Shown here in pieces: positions 24,898 through 33,788 of a stretch of DNA of 44,360 nucleotides; the first letter of the stretch is position 1; the number at the start of each line of letters is the position of its first letter. The translations under genes and the position numbers were made by a program. The notes beneath the pieces are model-generated. The model was not told the DNA's origin. It made no database searches and saw nothing but the letters and a program-made list of their open reading frames with translations. The DNA is taken from the NCBI GenBank assembly GCA_017857395.1, contig JAFMDF010000043.1, forward strand, positions 1-44,360, in the 5' to 3' direction. The DNA comes from Bacteroidota bacterium (GTDB lineage Bacteria; Bacteroidota; Bacteroidia; Chitinophagales; Saprospiraceae).

Positions 24898-25611
24898 ATG
24901 CTAATTAAGACAAGAGGTATTATTTTTAAAGCCATTAAATATTCGGAGACGAGTTTGATAATGGATATTTATACCGAAGAAAAAGGACTACAGAAGTATA
25001 TTATTAGTGGAGTGAGAAATAAGCGATCAAAGGTAAAAACGGGTTTATTACAAGTTGCGACCTTAGTAGATATGGTGGCTTATTTTAGAGATACTAACTC
25101 GATGAATCGGATTAAAGAGATAAAAGCTGCACAAATTTATCAATCCATTCCATTTGATTTAATGAAAGGAACGATTAGTTTGTTTATGGTAGAATTAGCG
25201 CAGAAAACGATTAAAGAAGAGGAAAGTAATCCCGATTTATTTAATTTTTTATTTAGTCAATTTGCAGACCTAGATCAACTTGAAAAAATCGACCCAAATT
25301 TTCACCTTTATTTTATGCTAGATTTATCGGGTTATTTGGGTTTCTTCCCTGGAGGTAATTGGAGTGAGACAACGCCTTGGCTCAATATGAAGGATGGTAA
25401 TTTTACCCAAGAAGAACCTTTGCACCAATACACTTTTGATAAAAACTTGAGCAAGCAGGTAGGTTTATTAATGAAAAAGGAAACCGTAAAATTGACACGA
25501 CTAGAGCGGCAGAAAATCGTACAAAAACTCATTGACTACTATCGCATCCACATAGAGAGTTTCAGTGGTCTGAATACACATGAAATTTTAAAAGAGGTAT
25601 TAGAAGGGTAA
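24898..25611 (+). CDS. recO: DNA repair protein RecO
   Basis: This 237-residue protein has an N-terminal OB-fold (about 1-80: KTRGIIFKAIKYSETSLIMD, YTEEKGLQKYIISGVR) and a helical C-terminal domain (about 85-235). RecO works with RecF and RecR to load RecA on SSB-coated single-stranded gaps and also anneals complementary strands. Length and N-terminal motifs match the family. The zinc-finger cysteines seen in some RecO proteins are absent. It is monocistronic: a 23-bp perfect hairpin follows, then a gene on the other strand. Confidence 0.93.
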   Translation: MLIKTRGIIFKAIKYSETSLIMDIYTEEKGLQKYIISGVRNKRSKVKTGLLQVATLVDMVAYFRDTNSMNRIKEIKAAQIYQSIPFDLMKGTISLFMVELAQKTIKEEESNPDLFNFLFSQFADLDQLEKIDPNFHLYFMLDLSGYLGFFPGGNWSETTPWLNMKDGNFTQEEPLHQYTFDKNLSKQVGLLMKKETVKLTRLERQKIVQKLIDYYRIHIESFSGLNTHEILKEVLEG

Positions 25612-25632
25612 GTTGTGAGGAGATAAAAAGGA

Positions 25633-25692
25633 ATGAGTTAAATGAGTTAATGAGGGCATAAACGGTATACCTCATTAACTCATTTAACTCAT
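25633..25692. terminator. 23-bp perfect inverted repeat between recO and a convergent small gene
   Basis: The left arm (25633-25655, ATGAGTTAAATGAGTTAATG...) is perfectly complementary to 25670-25692, with a 14-base loop. The arms consist of repeated ATGAGTTA words. It begins 22 bp after the recO stop and ends 19 bp before the stop of the small minus-strand gene. Confidence 0.75.
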
Positions 25693-25710
25693 CACCTTAT
25701 AAGCTCATTT

Positions 25711-25836
25711 CTAGAATTCCATTTGGAAATTAGCTCTATAAACAGAAATCCAAGTAATGATAAATAAGAAGAAAGCTAAAAAGATAAAGAATATAGTTCT
25801 TCCTTTTCCTCCTTCATTTTCGATATGATCTGACAT
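25711..25836 (-). CDS. 41-residue single-pass membrane protein, unknown
   Basis: ATG at 25834-25836 and TAG at 25711-25713 enclose 41 codons. The protein has an acidic and glycine-rich start (MSDHIENEGGKGR), one strongly hydrophobic helix (about 15-33: TIFFIFLAFFLFIITWISV) and a short polar tail. The positive residues before the helix suit an inserted membrane peptide. It lies convergent to recO with a shared hairpin between them, which supports a real transcription unit. I do not recognise a family; small subunits of membrane complexes look like this. Confidence 0.55.
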   Translation of the reverse strand: MSDHIENEGGKGRTIFFIFLAFFLFIITWISVYRANFQMEF

Positions 25837-26015
25837 CGTTTTTTAATTTTATAAGAAGTAAAAACCAGTATCACTTCTAGTATGATAAATAGAAATTTAA
25901 TTTGGCTGCAAATATCCTAAAAAAAACCATGCCTAACAAATGGATGCTTTACTAGTCATTGAAAAAATTACAACTATATTGCAGACCTTTTTCATCAAAA
26001 CGGTGTTCGACCATT

Positions 26016-26912
26016 ATGGATACGCAATCAGCACAAATTTCGGAACGGCCTTCTCTACTTAGTTGGGGTATTCTTTTATTATTAAGCTTAGTTTGGGGCA
26101 GTTCTTATATTCTAATTAAAAAAAGTTTAGTTGCCTTTACTCCGCTACAAATTGGTTGCTTGCGATTAAGTATTTCTGCGATTGCTTTCTTACCTATTTT
26201 TTTATGGCATTTTAAGCAGATTGAATGGTCAAAGTTAAAATACTTGATAATTGTTGGTATTTGTGGAAGTGGTTTACCCGCTGTTTTGTTTCCATTGGCG
26301 CAAACAGAAATTAGTAGCTCTGTGGCAGGTACGCTAAGTTCATTGACGCCACTTTTTACTTTAATTATTGGCGCGTTATTTTTTAAAACGGCATCGGCAT
26401 GGTCAAAATTAACAGGTATCCTAGTAGGGTTGATGGGAGCTATTTTCCTAATTGTATTCGGACAAGATGCAGGTATCAAAGGCAATTTATGGTATGGTCT
26501 TTTTATTCTTATTGGTTGTGTTTGTTATGCGATTAGTACAAATATCGTAAAAGAGCACTTACAAGAAATGAGTTCTTTCAAAATAAGTGCAATTGCTTTT
26601 TTTATGGTTGGTATTCCTTGTTTAGGTTATTTATTCACAACAGATATAGTGGAAATAATTCAGACACATGAATATGGTTGGAGGTCACTTGGCACCGTTA
26701 CCGTATTAGCTTTAGGTGGTACGTTAATGGCAACTGTTTTATTTTTTAAATTGGTTCAATTGACCAACCCCTTATTTGCTTCTTTGGTTAGTTATTTGAT
26801 TCCGATGATAGCGATGTTATTAGGTGCTTTTGATGGGGAGTCGATTACTATTTTGCACTTTGTTGGGATGGGTTTGATTTTGGTAGGCGTCTATTTAACA
26901 AAAGGGAAATAG
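26016..26912 (+). CDS. EamA/DMT-superfamily transporter
   Basis: From the ATG at 26016 the product has 298 residues and about ten hydrophobic helices in two EamA repeats. The first begins LLLLSLVWGSSYILIKKSLV, and the second half begins LIGCVCYAISTNIVKEHL. The conserved LVWGSSY and late GxxLILxGVYL motifs are typical of drug/metabolite exporters, which usually move amino acids or small metabolites across the inner membrane. A TTG 57 bp upstream (25959) would add a basic, cysteine-containing extension that does not look like part of the family. The substrate cannot be predicted. Confidence 0.87.
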   Translation: MDTQSAQISERPSLLSWGILLLLSLVWGSSYILIKKSLVAFTPLQIGCLRLSISAIAFLPIFLWHFKQIEWSKLKYLIIVGICGSGLPAVLFPLAQTEISSSVAGTLSSLTPLFTLIIGALFFKTASAWSKLTGILVGLMGAIFLIVFGQDAGIKGNLWYGLFILIGCVCYAISTNIVKEHLQEMSSFKISAIAFFMVGIPCLGYLFTTDIVEIIQTHEYGWRSLGTVTVLALGGTLMATVLFFKLVQLTNPLFASLVSYLIPMIAMLLGAFDGESITILHFVGMGLILVGVYLTKGK

Positions 26913-27197
26913 GTTAAAAACCTTTCCTCACTTCAATTGTTAAACAAGGTCAAGAATAAAACAATTTAATTATTGTTAGGTAAGATTATTTAACCGAAAT
27001 TTGTCCACCAGAAATAAACATAAAAAATTATTTATTGAGTATAAAACGAAGATAGACCATTTCAATAGTTTATCGGAATTGAAAAAGAGGATTTATTCTC
27101 AAAAAAGAATCAAAGTTTAATCATAATTTTTTGTGATTAATAATTAGATTAGGTCTCTATTCTCTTATCTCTACTCTCTATTCTAAAAAAAATAGCA

Positions 27198-29966
27198 ATG
27201 AGCGATTATTCATTTATAGCAAATGCCCATCCTTCTTTTATTGATTCCATGTATCAACGCTATCAGGAAAATCCTGAATCTGTAGAAGAAGGCTGGCGAA
27301 CTTTTTTTAAAGGGTTTGATTATTCAGAAGGTGCAGTTTCTAATGGGAATGGAGCAGCTAAATTAGCTGCTACCAACGGTACTTCCACTAGTGCCGGATT
27401 TAATGAAAAAGAATTCCAAGTTTTATCTTTAATTAAAGCTTATCGGAATAGAGGACATCTATTAGCTACAACCAATCCAATTCGACAAAGAAAAGATAGA
27501 AATCCGCAATTAGCTATAGCAGATTTTGGCTTGACAACAGCAGATTTAGGAACGGTATTTAATGCGGGAAAGGAAGCAGGGTTAGAAAATAAGACGCTGC
27601 AAGAAATTGTCACGCATTTAAATAGAATCTATTGTGGAAATATTGGTTTTGAATACCATCATATTCAAGACAGAGAAAAGCGTAGATGGATTCGAGCAAA
27701 AATTGAGCGACATCACCCCGATAGAAGTTATGATATTGGTATTGATAAAAAGAAGCGAATTTTAGAGAAGTTGAATGGTTCGGTGATGTTTGAAAAGTTT
27801 TTACATACGAAGTATGTGGGACAAAAGCGCTTTTCTTTAGAAGGTGGAGAATCAGCAATTGTTGCTTTAGATGGGGCGATTAGTAGAGCGGCGGAAGAAG
27901 GAGTAGAAGAAATCATTATAGGTATGGCTCATCGTGGTCGATTAAATGTGTTGGCCAATATCATGGGCAAGACTTACGAACATATCTTTAATGAATTTGA
28001 AGGAACAGCAGTTCCTGATTTAAGTTTTGGAGATGGGGATGTAAAATACCATTTGGGCTATTCTTCTATTGTAGAAACGATTTCTGGTAAGAAAGTACAT
28101 CTAAAATTAGTTCCAAATCCATCTCACTTAGAATCTGTTAATACAGTAGTGGAAGGTTTTTCTAGAGCTAAAGCAGATGTTTTATACGGAAGTGATTACG
28201 ATAAAATTTTACCAATTCTAATTCATGGAGATGCTGCCGTTGCAGGACAAGGAATTGTTTTTGAAACGGTACAAATGAGTCAATTAGAAGGGTATTATAC
28301 AGGAGGAACGATTCATTTTGTAATCAATAACCAAGTAGGTTTTACGACCAGTTACGAAGAAGCTCGATCTTCTACCTATTGTACTGCCGCTGCAAGTGTA
28401 GTGCAAGCACCTGTTTTTCATGTCAATGGAGATGATCCAGAAGCGGTGTTGTTTGCAATGGAGTTTGCCTTAGAATACCGCCAGAAGTTTAATAATGATG
28501 TGTTTATCGATATGGTTTGTTACCGTCGGCATGGGCATAATGAGGGCGATGACCCGAAGTTTACGCAGCCAGAAATGTATGACATCATCAATAAGCATAA
28601 AAACCCAAGAGAACTTTATTCTCAGCAATTAATTGAGAAAGGAGAGGTAGAAAAACAAATGGCAGAAGGGTTAGAAGAAAATTTTTGGTCTGACTTGCAA
28701 GATAGATTAGATTTGGTCAAGGAAAAATCATTGCCTTATACTTATCAAGAACCAGAACAAGCTTGGAGGAAATTAATCAAAACAAAAAATCCTAAAGATT
28801 TCATTAAATCGCCTAAGACGGGTGTTGCTAAAGAAATGGTAGATAAAGTCACGAATCATTTAATGACTTTACCAAAAGATTTTACGCCATTGAGTAAGGT
28901 GAATCGACTTTTGAAAGGCAAGCAAAAATTAATTGATACAGGAAATATAGATTGGGCTTTTGCAGAATTAATTGCTTATGGTTCTATTTTATTAGAAGGA
29001 AAAGATGTAAGAATGAGTGGACAAGATGTGAGAAGAGGCACATTCTCTCACCGTCACGCTTATTTTAATGATAGCAAAACATTTAAGCCACTAAATCGAT
29101 TGGAGGGCATGGAAGATGACCAAGGTCGATTTATGATTTATAATTCTTTCTTATCAGAGTTTGGCGTATTGGGTTTTGAATATGGTTATTCCTTAGCTAA
29201 TCCTAATACGTTGGTACTTTGGGAAGCACAATTTGGTGATTTCTATAATGGAGCGCAAACAATAGTTGATCAATACATTGCTGCGGGAGAAAGTAAATGG
29301 GGTAGAATGAGTGGTTTGGTCATGCTATTGCCACACGGTTATGAAGGTCAAGGCCCAGAACATTCGAGTGCTAGACCAGAACGGTTTTTACAAGCCTGTG
29401 CAGAATTTAATATGACCGTTGCCAATGTAACGACACCAGCTAATTTCTTTCACTTACTACGTCGCCAATTAGAGCGACCTTTTAGAAAGCCTTTAGTTGT
29501 GATGTCGCCTAAATCGCTACTAAGACATCCACTTTGTGTATCTGATGCGAAAGACATAGAAACAGGTACTAACTTCCAAGAGTTATTAGATGATCCAGCT
29601 ATTAAGACCGCAAAAATGGCTAAGCAAGTAACGCGTGTTTTATATTGTTCAGGTAAAGTCTATTATGACTTATTACAAAAGAAACAGGCGGATAAAAGAG
29701 ATGATGTTGCTATCGTCAGATTGGAACAATTATACCCTTTCCCATTAACGCAAATGGAAAAGATGAAAAAGAAATATAAAGGCGCAGAAGCATTTTGGGT
29801 TCAAGAAGAATCTTCTAATATGGGCGCTTGGCAATTCTTTTTAGCCTTCTATCAAGATTTCAATATTAAATTGATTTCTAGAAAATCTAGTGCTTCTCCT
29901 GCAAGTGGGTTTAAGAAAGTCTCTGACCAACAGCAGAAAGATTTGGTGGCAAAAGCTTTTAAATAA
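27198..29966 (+). CDS. sucA: 2-oxoglutarate dehydrogenase E1 component
   Basis: This 922-residue thiamine-diphosphate enzyme oxidatively decarboxylates 2-oxoglutarate in the TCA cycle and passes the succinyl group to the E2 subunit. The N-terminus (SFIANAHPSFIDSMYQRYQ...WRTFF) is the usual E2-contact segment. MAHRGRLNVLANIMGK, the ThDP/Mg site GDAAVAGQGIVFET, HVNGDDPEAV, RRHGHNEGDDP and the transketolase-like C-terminal half (GQDVRRGTFSHRHA, LLPHGYEGQGPEHSSAR) are all present. The E2 gene is not next to it; the following gene is on the other strand behind a strong terminator. Confidence 0.96.
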   Translation: MSDYSFIANAHPSFIDSMYQRYQENPESVEEGWRTFFKGFDYSEGAVSNGNGAAKLAATNGTSTSAGFNEKEFQVLSLIKAYRNRGHLLATTNPIRQRKDRNPQLAIADFGLTTADLGTVFNAGKEAGLENKTLQEIVTHLNRIYCGNIGFEYHHIQDREKRRWIRAKIERHHPDRSYDIGIDKKKRILEKLNGSVMFEKFLHTKYVGQKRFSLEGGESAIVALDGAISRAAEEGVEEIIIGMAHRGRLNVLANIMGKTYEHIFNEFEGTAVPDLSFGDGDVKYHLGYSSIVETISGKKVHLKLVPNPSHLESVNTVVEGFSRAKADVLYGSDYDKILPILIHGDAAVAGQGIVFETVQMSQLEGYYTGGTIHFVINNQVGFTTSYEEARSSTYCTAAASVVQAPVFHVNGDDPEAVLFAMEFALEYRQKFNNDVFIDMVCYRRHGHNEGDDPKFTQPEMYDIINKHKNPRELYSQQLIEKGEVEKQMAEGLEENFWSDLQDRLDLVKEKSLPYTYQEPEQAWRKLIKTKNPKDFIKSPKTGVAKEMVDKVTNHLMTLPKDFTPLSKVNRLLKGKQKLIDTGNIDWAFAELIAYGSILLEGKDVRMSGQDVRRGTFSHRHAYFNDSKTFKPLNRLEGMEDDQGRFMIYNSFLSEFGVLGFEYGYSLANPNTLVLWEAQFGDFYNGAQTIVDQYIAAGESKWGRMSGLVMLLPHGYEGQGPEHSSARPERFLQACAEFNMTVANVTTPANFFHLLRRQLERPFRKPLVVMSPKSLLRHPLCVSDAKDIETGTNFQELLDDPAIKTAKMAKQVTRVLYCSGKVYYDLLQKKQADKRDDVAIVRLEQLYPFPLTQMEKMKKKYKGAEAFWVQEESSNMGAWQFFLAFYQDFNIKLISRKSSASPASGFKKVSDQQQKDLVAKAFK

Positions 29967-29980
29967 AGCTAGTATAAATT

Positions 29981-30018
29981 AAAAAAGCCCTTGGTATAAT
30001 TATACCAAGGGCTTTTTT
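29981..30018. terminator. Bidirectional intrinsic terminator between sucA and scpA
   Basis: AAAAAAGCCCTTGGTATA (29981-29998) and TATACCAAGGGCTTTTTT (30001-30018) form a perfect 18-bp stem with a 2-base loop. It has a U-tract on either strand. It is the clearest classical terminator in the window and serves both convergent genes. Confidence 0.93.
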
Positions 30019-30042
30019 AATTATTTGAAGCATACTTGTAGA

Positions 30043-30786
30043 TTATAGCGTCAGCCAGAAATTATTAATTCCCTCACCTTGCACAATTTGTAGCCTATCC
30101 AAATTTAATAATTCCAACAATCCTAAAAAAGTAACAATGGCATGTACCCTATTTTCGCATTCGCCAAAAATACTTTTAAAACCCGTCTTAACGCCTGCTT
30201 TAATTTTGGATAAAATGAATTGCTGTTGCCCTTGAATGGTATAATTGTAATCGACTACGGTATGAATTTTTTTCTTGCGATTCTCGTCCTCGAATCGCTC
30301 TATCACTTTTTCAAAGGTCTTTAAAATTTTAAAAAGCGATAAAGATTCTAATTCTACATCGACTAGGGCTTTATTGGCAATGACTTTTAATTCTCTAGAA
30401 ATATTACCTCTATCTTCTTGTTTAGATCGAGTTTCTTCCATTTTTCTCATCTCGTCCAACACAGATTTATAGCGTTTGTATTCTAATAATCGTTGAACTA
30501 ATTCTTCTCTTGGGTCAATTTCATTCCCTTCTTCATCTATAGGCTTTCTAGGGATTAAAATTTTAGCTTTAATTCGCATTAAGGTGGCCGCTACCAATAT
30601 AAATTCGCTTGCCAAATCAATATTCAAAGCTTCCATTTGTCGAATATATGCCAAAAAATCATTGGTAATCTTGGAGATGGGAATATTATAAATATCCAAT
30701 TCATCTCTTTCGATGAAGAAAAGCAGAAGGTCAAATGGCCCTTCAAATTGGTCAAGCTTAATTGTATAGGTTGTCGCTGCTGCCAT
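30043..30786 (-). CDS. scpA: Segregation and condensation protein A
   Basis: This 247-residue kleisin bridges SMC heads with ScpB in the bacterial condensin. The N-terminal motif FEGPFDLLLFFIERDELDIYNIPIS is diagnostic. A middle charged region follows, then the C-terminal winged-helix (AIVTFLGLLELLNLDRLQIVQ). No scpB lies beside it. It follows a GatB/YqeY gene on the same strand at 70 bp, with a hairpin between them. Confidence 0.94.
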   Translation of the reverse strand: MAAATTYTIKLDQFEGPFDLLLFFIERDELDIYNIPISKITNDFLAYIRQMEALNIDLASEFILVAATLMRIKAKILIPRKPIDEEGNEIDPREELVQRLLEYKRYKSVLDEMRKMEETRSKQEDRGNISRELKVIANKALVDVELESLSLFKILKTFEKVIERFEDENRKKKIHTVVDYNYTIQGQQQFILSKIKAGVKTGFKSIFGECENRVHAIVTFLGLLELLNLDRLQIVQGEGINNFWLTL

Positions 30787-30814
30787 TAAGTAGTTTTCTT
30801 GTCAGCGATGTAAA

Positions 30815-30847
30815 AGACCTCCAAATTTTCAAAAAACTTGGAGGTCT
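30815..30847 (-). terminator. Hairpin between the GatB/YqeY gene and scpA
   Basis: AGACCTCCAA (30815-30824) pairs with TTGGAGGTCT (30838-30847) across a 13-base A/T-rich loop. On the minus strand the stem is followed by TTTTA, so it looks like an intrinsic terminator about 10 bp after the upstream gene. Confidence 0.75.
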
Positions 30848-30856
30848 AAACACCAT

Positions 30857-31303
30857 CTAGCTAAGTAATTTTTTTACAATTCCAGAAATGGTCTTTCCAT
30901 CTGCTTTACCTCCTAATTGCTTAGAAGCCATGCCCATAATCTTGCCCATATCCTTCATAGATGTGGCACCAGTTTTAGCAATAATAGCTTGCAATACGCC
31001 AGTTAATTCGGCTTCGCCCATTTGTTGAGGTAAGTATCTTTCAATGACCTCCACTTCCTCTTTTTCAGTGGCGGCTAATTCTGGTCTATTTTGTGTTTCA
31101 TAAATACTAATAGAATCTTTTCGTTGCTTAATCATTTTTTGTAGCATCTTGATTTCTGCTGCTTCATCTATTTCTTTACCACTACCATCGGTTTTAGCTA
31201 ATATAATTTGCGATTTAATCGCCCGAATACCTCTTAAAGCAACTTTATCTTTTGCTTTCATAGCCGCTTTCAAGTCTGTTACAATTTTCGCTTCTAAACT
31301 CAT
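30857..31303 (-). CDS. GatB/YqeY domain protein
   Basis: This 148-residue stand-alone protein has the helical GatB/YqeY domain, which in the amidotransferase GatB contacts tRNA. Typical pieces are ALRGIRAIKSQI, ETQNRPELAATEKEEVEVIERYLPQQM and MKDMGKIMGMASKQLGGKADGKTISGIVKKLL. Stand-alone members are widespread and their function is unclear, though tRNA-linked roles are suspected. A TAACTTTG element sits 25 bp upstream, which fixes the start and implies a very short leader. Confidence 0.93.
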   Translation of the reverse strand: MSLEAKIVTDLKAAMKAKDKVALRGIRAIKSQIILAKTDGSGKEIDEAAEIKMLQKMIKQRKDSISIYETQNRPELAATEKEEVEVIERYLPQQMGEAELTGVLQAIIAKTGATSMKDMGKIMGMASKQLGGKADGKTISGIVKKLLS

Positions 31304-31327
31304 GTCAAATGTAATTTTTAATTTTTA

Positions 31328-31335
31328 CAAAGTTA
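31328..31335 (-). promoter_or_regulatory. Candidate -7 promoter element for the GatB/YqeY gene
   Basis: CAAAGTTA reads TAACTTTG on the minus strand, an exact TAnnTTTG match ending 25 bp before the ATG. The same octamer serves two other genes in this window. Confidence 0.55.
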
Positions 31336-31362
31336 ATGAAAATGATTGATTGCCGAATGTAT

Positions 31363-32148
31363 TTAACTGTCTAATTCTTTCCTATGTGCTTCCACCCATT
31401 TAGTCACTTCAATAAAATCTTCCAATGATAATTGTTCAGGACGTTGGGTGAAAAAAGGATTTCCTAAGAAGTCAGGGTCTTTTGAAAACGCTTTCATCGT
31501 ATTGCGCAACATTTTTCGACGCTGACTAAAAGTAGATTTAACAATGGTTTTAAATAATACAGGATTACATCCCAGTTCAAAACCATCTCGACGTGTCAAT
31601 CGGATTACCGCAGATTGAACCTTTGGTGGTGGATTAAAGTTCCTTTTATCCACATCAAATAATAATTCCCCACTATAATGTGCTTGTATGAGTACACTAA
31701 TCACGCCATAAGTTTTACTCCCTGGTGGCGCAACGACTCTATCAGCGACTTCCTTCTGGAACATGCCCACCATTTCTGGAATTTGGGCTTTATAATCCAG
31801 CATTTTAAATAAAATCTGACTGGAAATATTATAAGGAAAGTTGCCAATTAAACCAAAAGATTCTTTTTTAAAGAAAACATCCAACGGCAATTTCAAAAAA
31901 TCTTCTTGTATAATTTGTCCTGCTAATTCAGGATAATGCTTCTTCAAATGAAAGACCATATCTCTATCCGCTTCCACGACGACCAATTCAAAATCTTGTG
32001 GTATCAAATATTTAGTCAACATCCCTTGACCAGGCCCAACTTCCAATACTTTTTTGTAAGTATTCGTCAATTGCAAACTATTCGCAATTCTTTCTGAAAG
32101 GTCTTCATTTGTTAAAAAATGTTGACCATAAGATTTTTTAGCTCTCAA
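31363..32148 (-). CDS. rsmA: 16S rRNA (adenine1518-N6/adenine1519-N6)-dimethyltransferase
   Basis: This 261-residue RsmA/KsgA enzyme dimethylates two adjacent adenines in helix 45 of 16S rRNA late in 30S assembly. It starts KKSYGQHFLTN, a family hallmark. The SAM-binding motif VLEVGPGQG is at 34-42, the catalytic NFPY at 103-106, and SQRRKMLRNTM marks the C-terminal helical domain. Length is normal. It is upstream of the GatB/YqeY gene by 59 bp, and a separate promoter lies in that gap. Confidence 0.95.
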   Translation of the reverse strand: MRAKKSYGQHFLTNEDLSERIANSLQLTNTYKKVLEVGPGQGMLTKYLIPQDFELVVVEADRDMVFHLKKHYPELAGQIIQEDFLKLPLDVFFKKESFGLIGNFPYNISSQILFKMLDYKAQIPEMVGMFQKEVADRVVAPPGSKTYGVISVLIQAHYSGELLFDVDKRNFNPPPKVQSAVIRLTRRDGFELGCNPVLFKTIVKSTFSQRRKMLRNTMKAFSKDPDFLGNPFFTQRPEQLSLEDFIEVTKWVEAHRKELDS

Positions 32149-32289
32149 TCGTTCAATTTATTTGGCGTAGGGTTTATAGGATTAAGGAGTATGTTTACCC
32201 GCTACCCATTGTTTTATACCCTTAGCTAAAATTAGATAAATAACTGTTTACCAGAAACAAATCATTAAAATTTCCTTTAAACAACAAGG

Positions 32290-32297
32290 CAAAGATA
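32290..32297 (-). promoter_or_regulatory. Candidate -7 promoter element for rsmA
   Basis: CAAAGATA reads TATCTTTG on the minus strand, an exact TAnnTTTG match about 140 bp upstream of the rsmA ATG. No clear -33 TTG is present. Confidence 0.4.
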
Positions 32298-32354
32298 CGA
32301 ATATACTAGCTTTCCCTTTTTTAAAAATAAGCGACTACTTAAACTAGACACAAA

Positions 32355-33788
32355 ATGAGCTTTAGCATCCATAGAATTGAATCTCCAAAACCAACCGATA
32401 ATCTATTAATTCTTGCCAATTCAAGGGATTTACTTTGGGCGAAAAAATACCTGACAACTACAGAACAAGCTTATTTAACCCACGCTGCGGAACAAGCGAT
32501 TAACTATGTCTTTTTTCCAAAAGGAACGCAAGGTATTTTAGTTCATTTTGTTGAATTAAGAGGCAATGTGATTGACCAAAAAGAAGCCAATCGACGAGCA
32601 GGAAATGAAATCATCTCCGCAGTAACGCATTACAGAATTGATGTCTTAACCATTTTAAATAAAAGCGGTCAAAATCACTTAACAGAATATGTTGAAGGCA
32701 TGGTTTTGGGAGGGTATCAATTCACTAAATATTTAAGTGGAAAGGACGATACATTTAGAGGTGCTAAAACGATTAACTTACTGGCGAGAGAAATAGCGCC
32801 ACTCGCTTTAGAACAATTAGAAGCAGTTTTATGCGCTACTTACAAAGCAAGAGATTTGGTGAATGAGCCACAATCCTACTTAACCGCCGTAAAGCTAGGA
32901 GAAGAAATAGAAGCCTTGGGCAAAGCTTATGGATTTCAGGTAGAAACACTCGATAAAGCTAAAATCCAAGCCTTAAAAATGGGTGGTCTTTTAGCCGTGA
33001 ATAAAGGCAGTTTTGCCCCACCAAGATTTTCTGTTTTAGAATGGAAACATCCAGAAGCAAAAAATGCGAAACCTGTTGTATTAGTTGGGAAAGGCGTTGT
33101 TTTTGATACGGGAGGCATTAATCTAAAACCGACGCAAGGTTCTTTGGATATGATGAAATGTGATATGGCAGGCGCAGCGACAGTTATTGGAGCGATGGTC
33201 GCCGTAGCTAAAGCGAAATTACCAATCCATTTAATTGCTTTAGTACCTGCTACGGATAATCGTTTGGGCAATGAGGCGTATTTACCTGGCGATGTGATTA
33301 CTATGTATGATGGTACAACCGTAGAAGTTTTAAATACGGATGCAGAAGGTCGTTTGATATTAGCAGACGCACTGCATTATGCTAAAAAATATGATCCTGA
33401 ATTAGTGTTAGATTTTGCGACACTGACAGGCGCAGCTGTTCGGTCACTAGGACAACATGCGATTTGTTATATGGGAACTGCGGATAAAAAGGTTAAAACT
33501 AACTTAGAGAATAGCGGTAATCAAGTTTATGAAAGATTGGTTGAGTTTCCACTTTGGAAAGAATATGGCAATGCATTAAAATCTAATATTGCTGATTTAA
33601 AAAATATTGGTGGCCCTACGGCTGGACAAATTACAGCAGGAAAATTTTTACAGCATTTTACAGATTATCCTTGGTTGCATTTTGATATTGCTGGACCTGC
33701 TTTTTTGCGAGCAGCGGATAGTTATAGAAATAAGGAAGGAACAGGGGTTGGCGTTCGATTGATTTTTGAATTTTTGCGAAAATACTAA
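32355..33788 (+). CDS. pepA: Leucyl aminopeptidase, family M17
   Basis: This 477-residue cytosolic two-metal aminopeptidase releases N-terminal residues from peptides. The M17 signature NTDAEGR is at 327-333. The metal and catalytic motifs VGKGVVFDTGGINLKP (245-259) and MKCDMAGAATV (267 onward) are intact. An N-terminal macrodomain-like region covers about 1-150. The stop codon overlaps the deoC stop on the other strand: the bases CTAA at 33785-33788 serve both. Confidence 0.94.
   Translation: MSFSIHRIESPKPTDNLLILANSRDLLWAKKYLTTTEQAYLTHAAEQAINYVFFPKGTQGILVHFVELRGNVIDQKEANRRAGNEIISAVTHYRIDVLTILNKSGQNHLTEYVEGMVLGGYQFTKYLSGKDDTFRGAKTINLLAREIAPLALEQLEAVLCATYKARDLVNEPQSYLTAVKLGEEIEALGKAYGFQVETLDKAKIQALKMGGLLAVNKGSFAPPRFSVLEWKHPEAKNAKPVVLVGKGVVFDTGGINLKPTQGSLDMMKCDMAGAATVIGAMVAVAKAKLPIHLIALVPATDNRLGNEAYLPGDVITMYDGTTVEVLNTDAEGRLILADALHYAKKYDPELVLDFATLTGAAVRSLGQHAICYMGTADKKVKTNLENSGNQVYERLVEFPLWKEYGNALKSNIADLKNIGGPTAGQITAGKFLQHFTDYPWLHFDIAGPAFLRAADSYRNKEGTGVGVRLIFEFLRKY

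Noticed and set aside
26105-26485. 126-codon open frame antisense to the EamA transporter gene
   Set aside because: It mirrors codons of a clear ten-helix transporter and has no family features.
32936-33271. 111-codon open frame antisense to pepA
   Set aside because: It lies over the M17 active-site region and shows no independent support.
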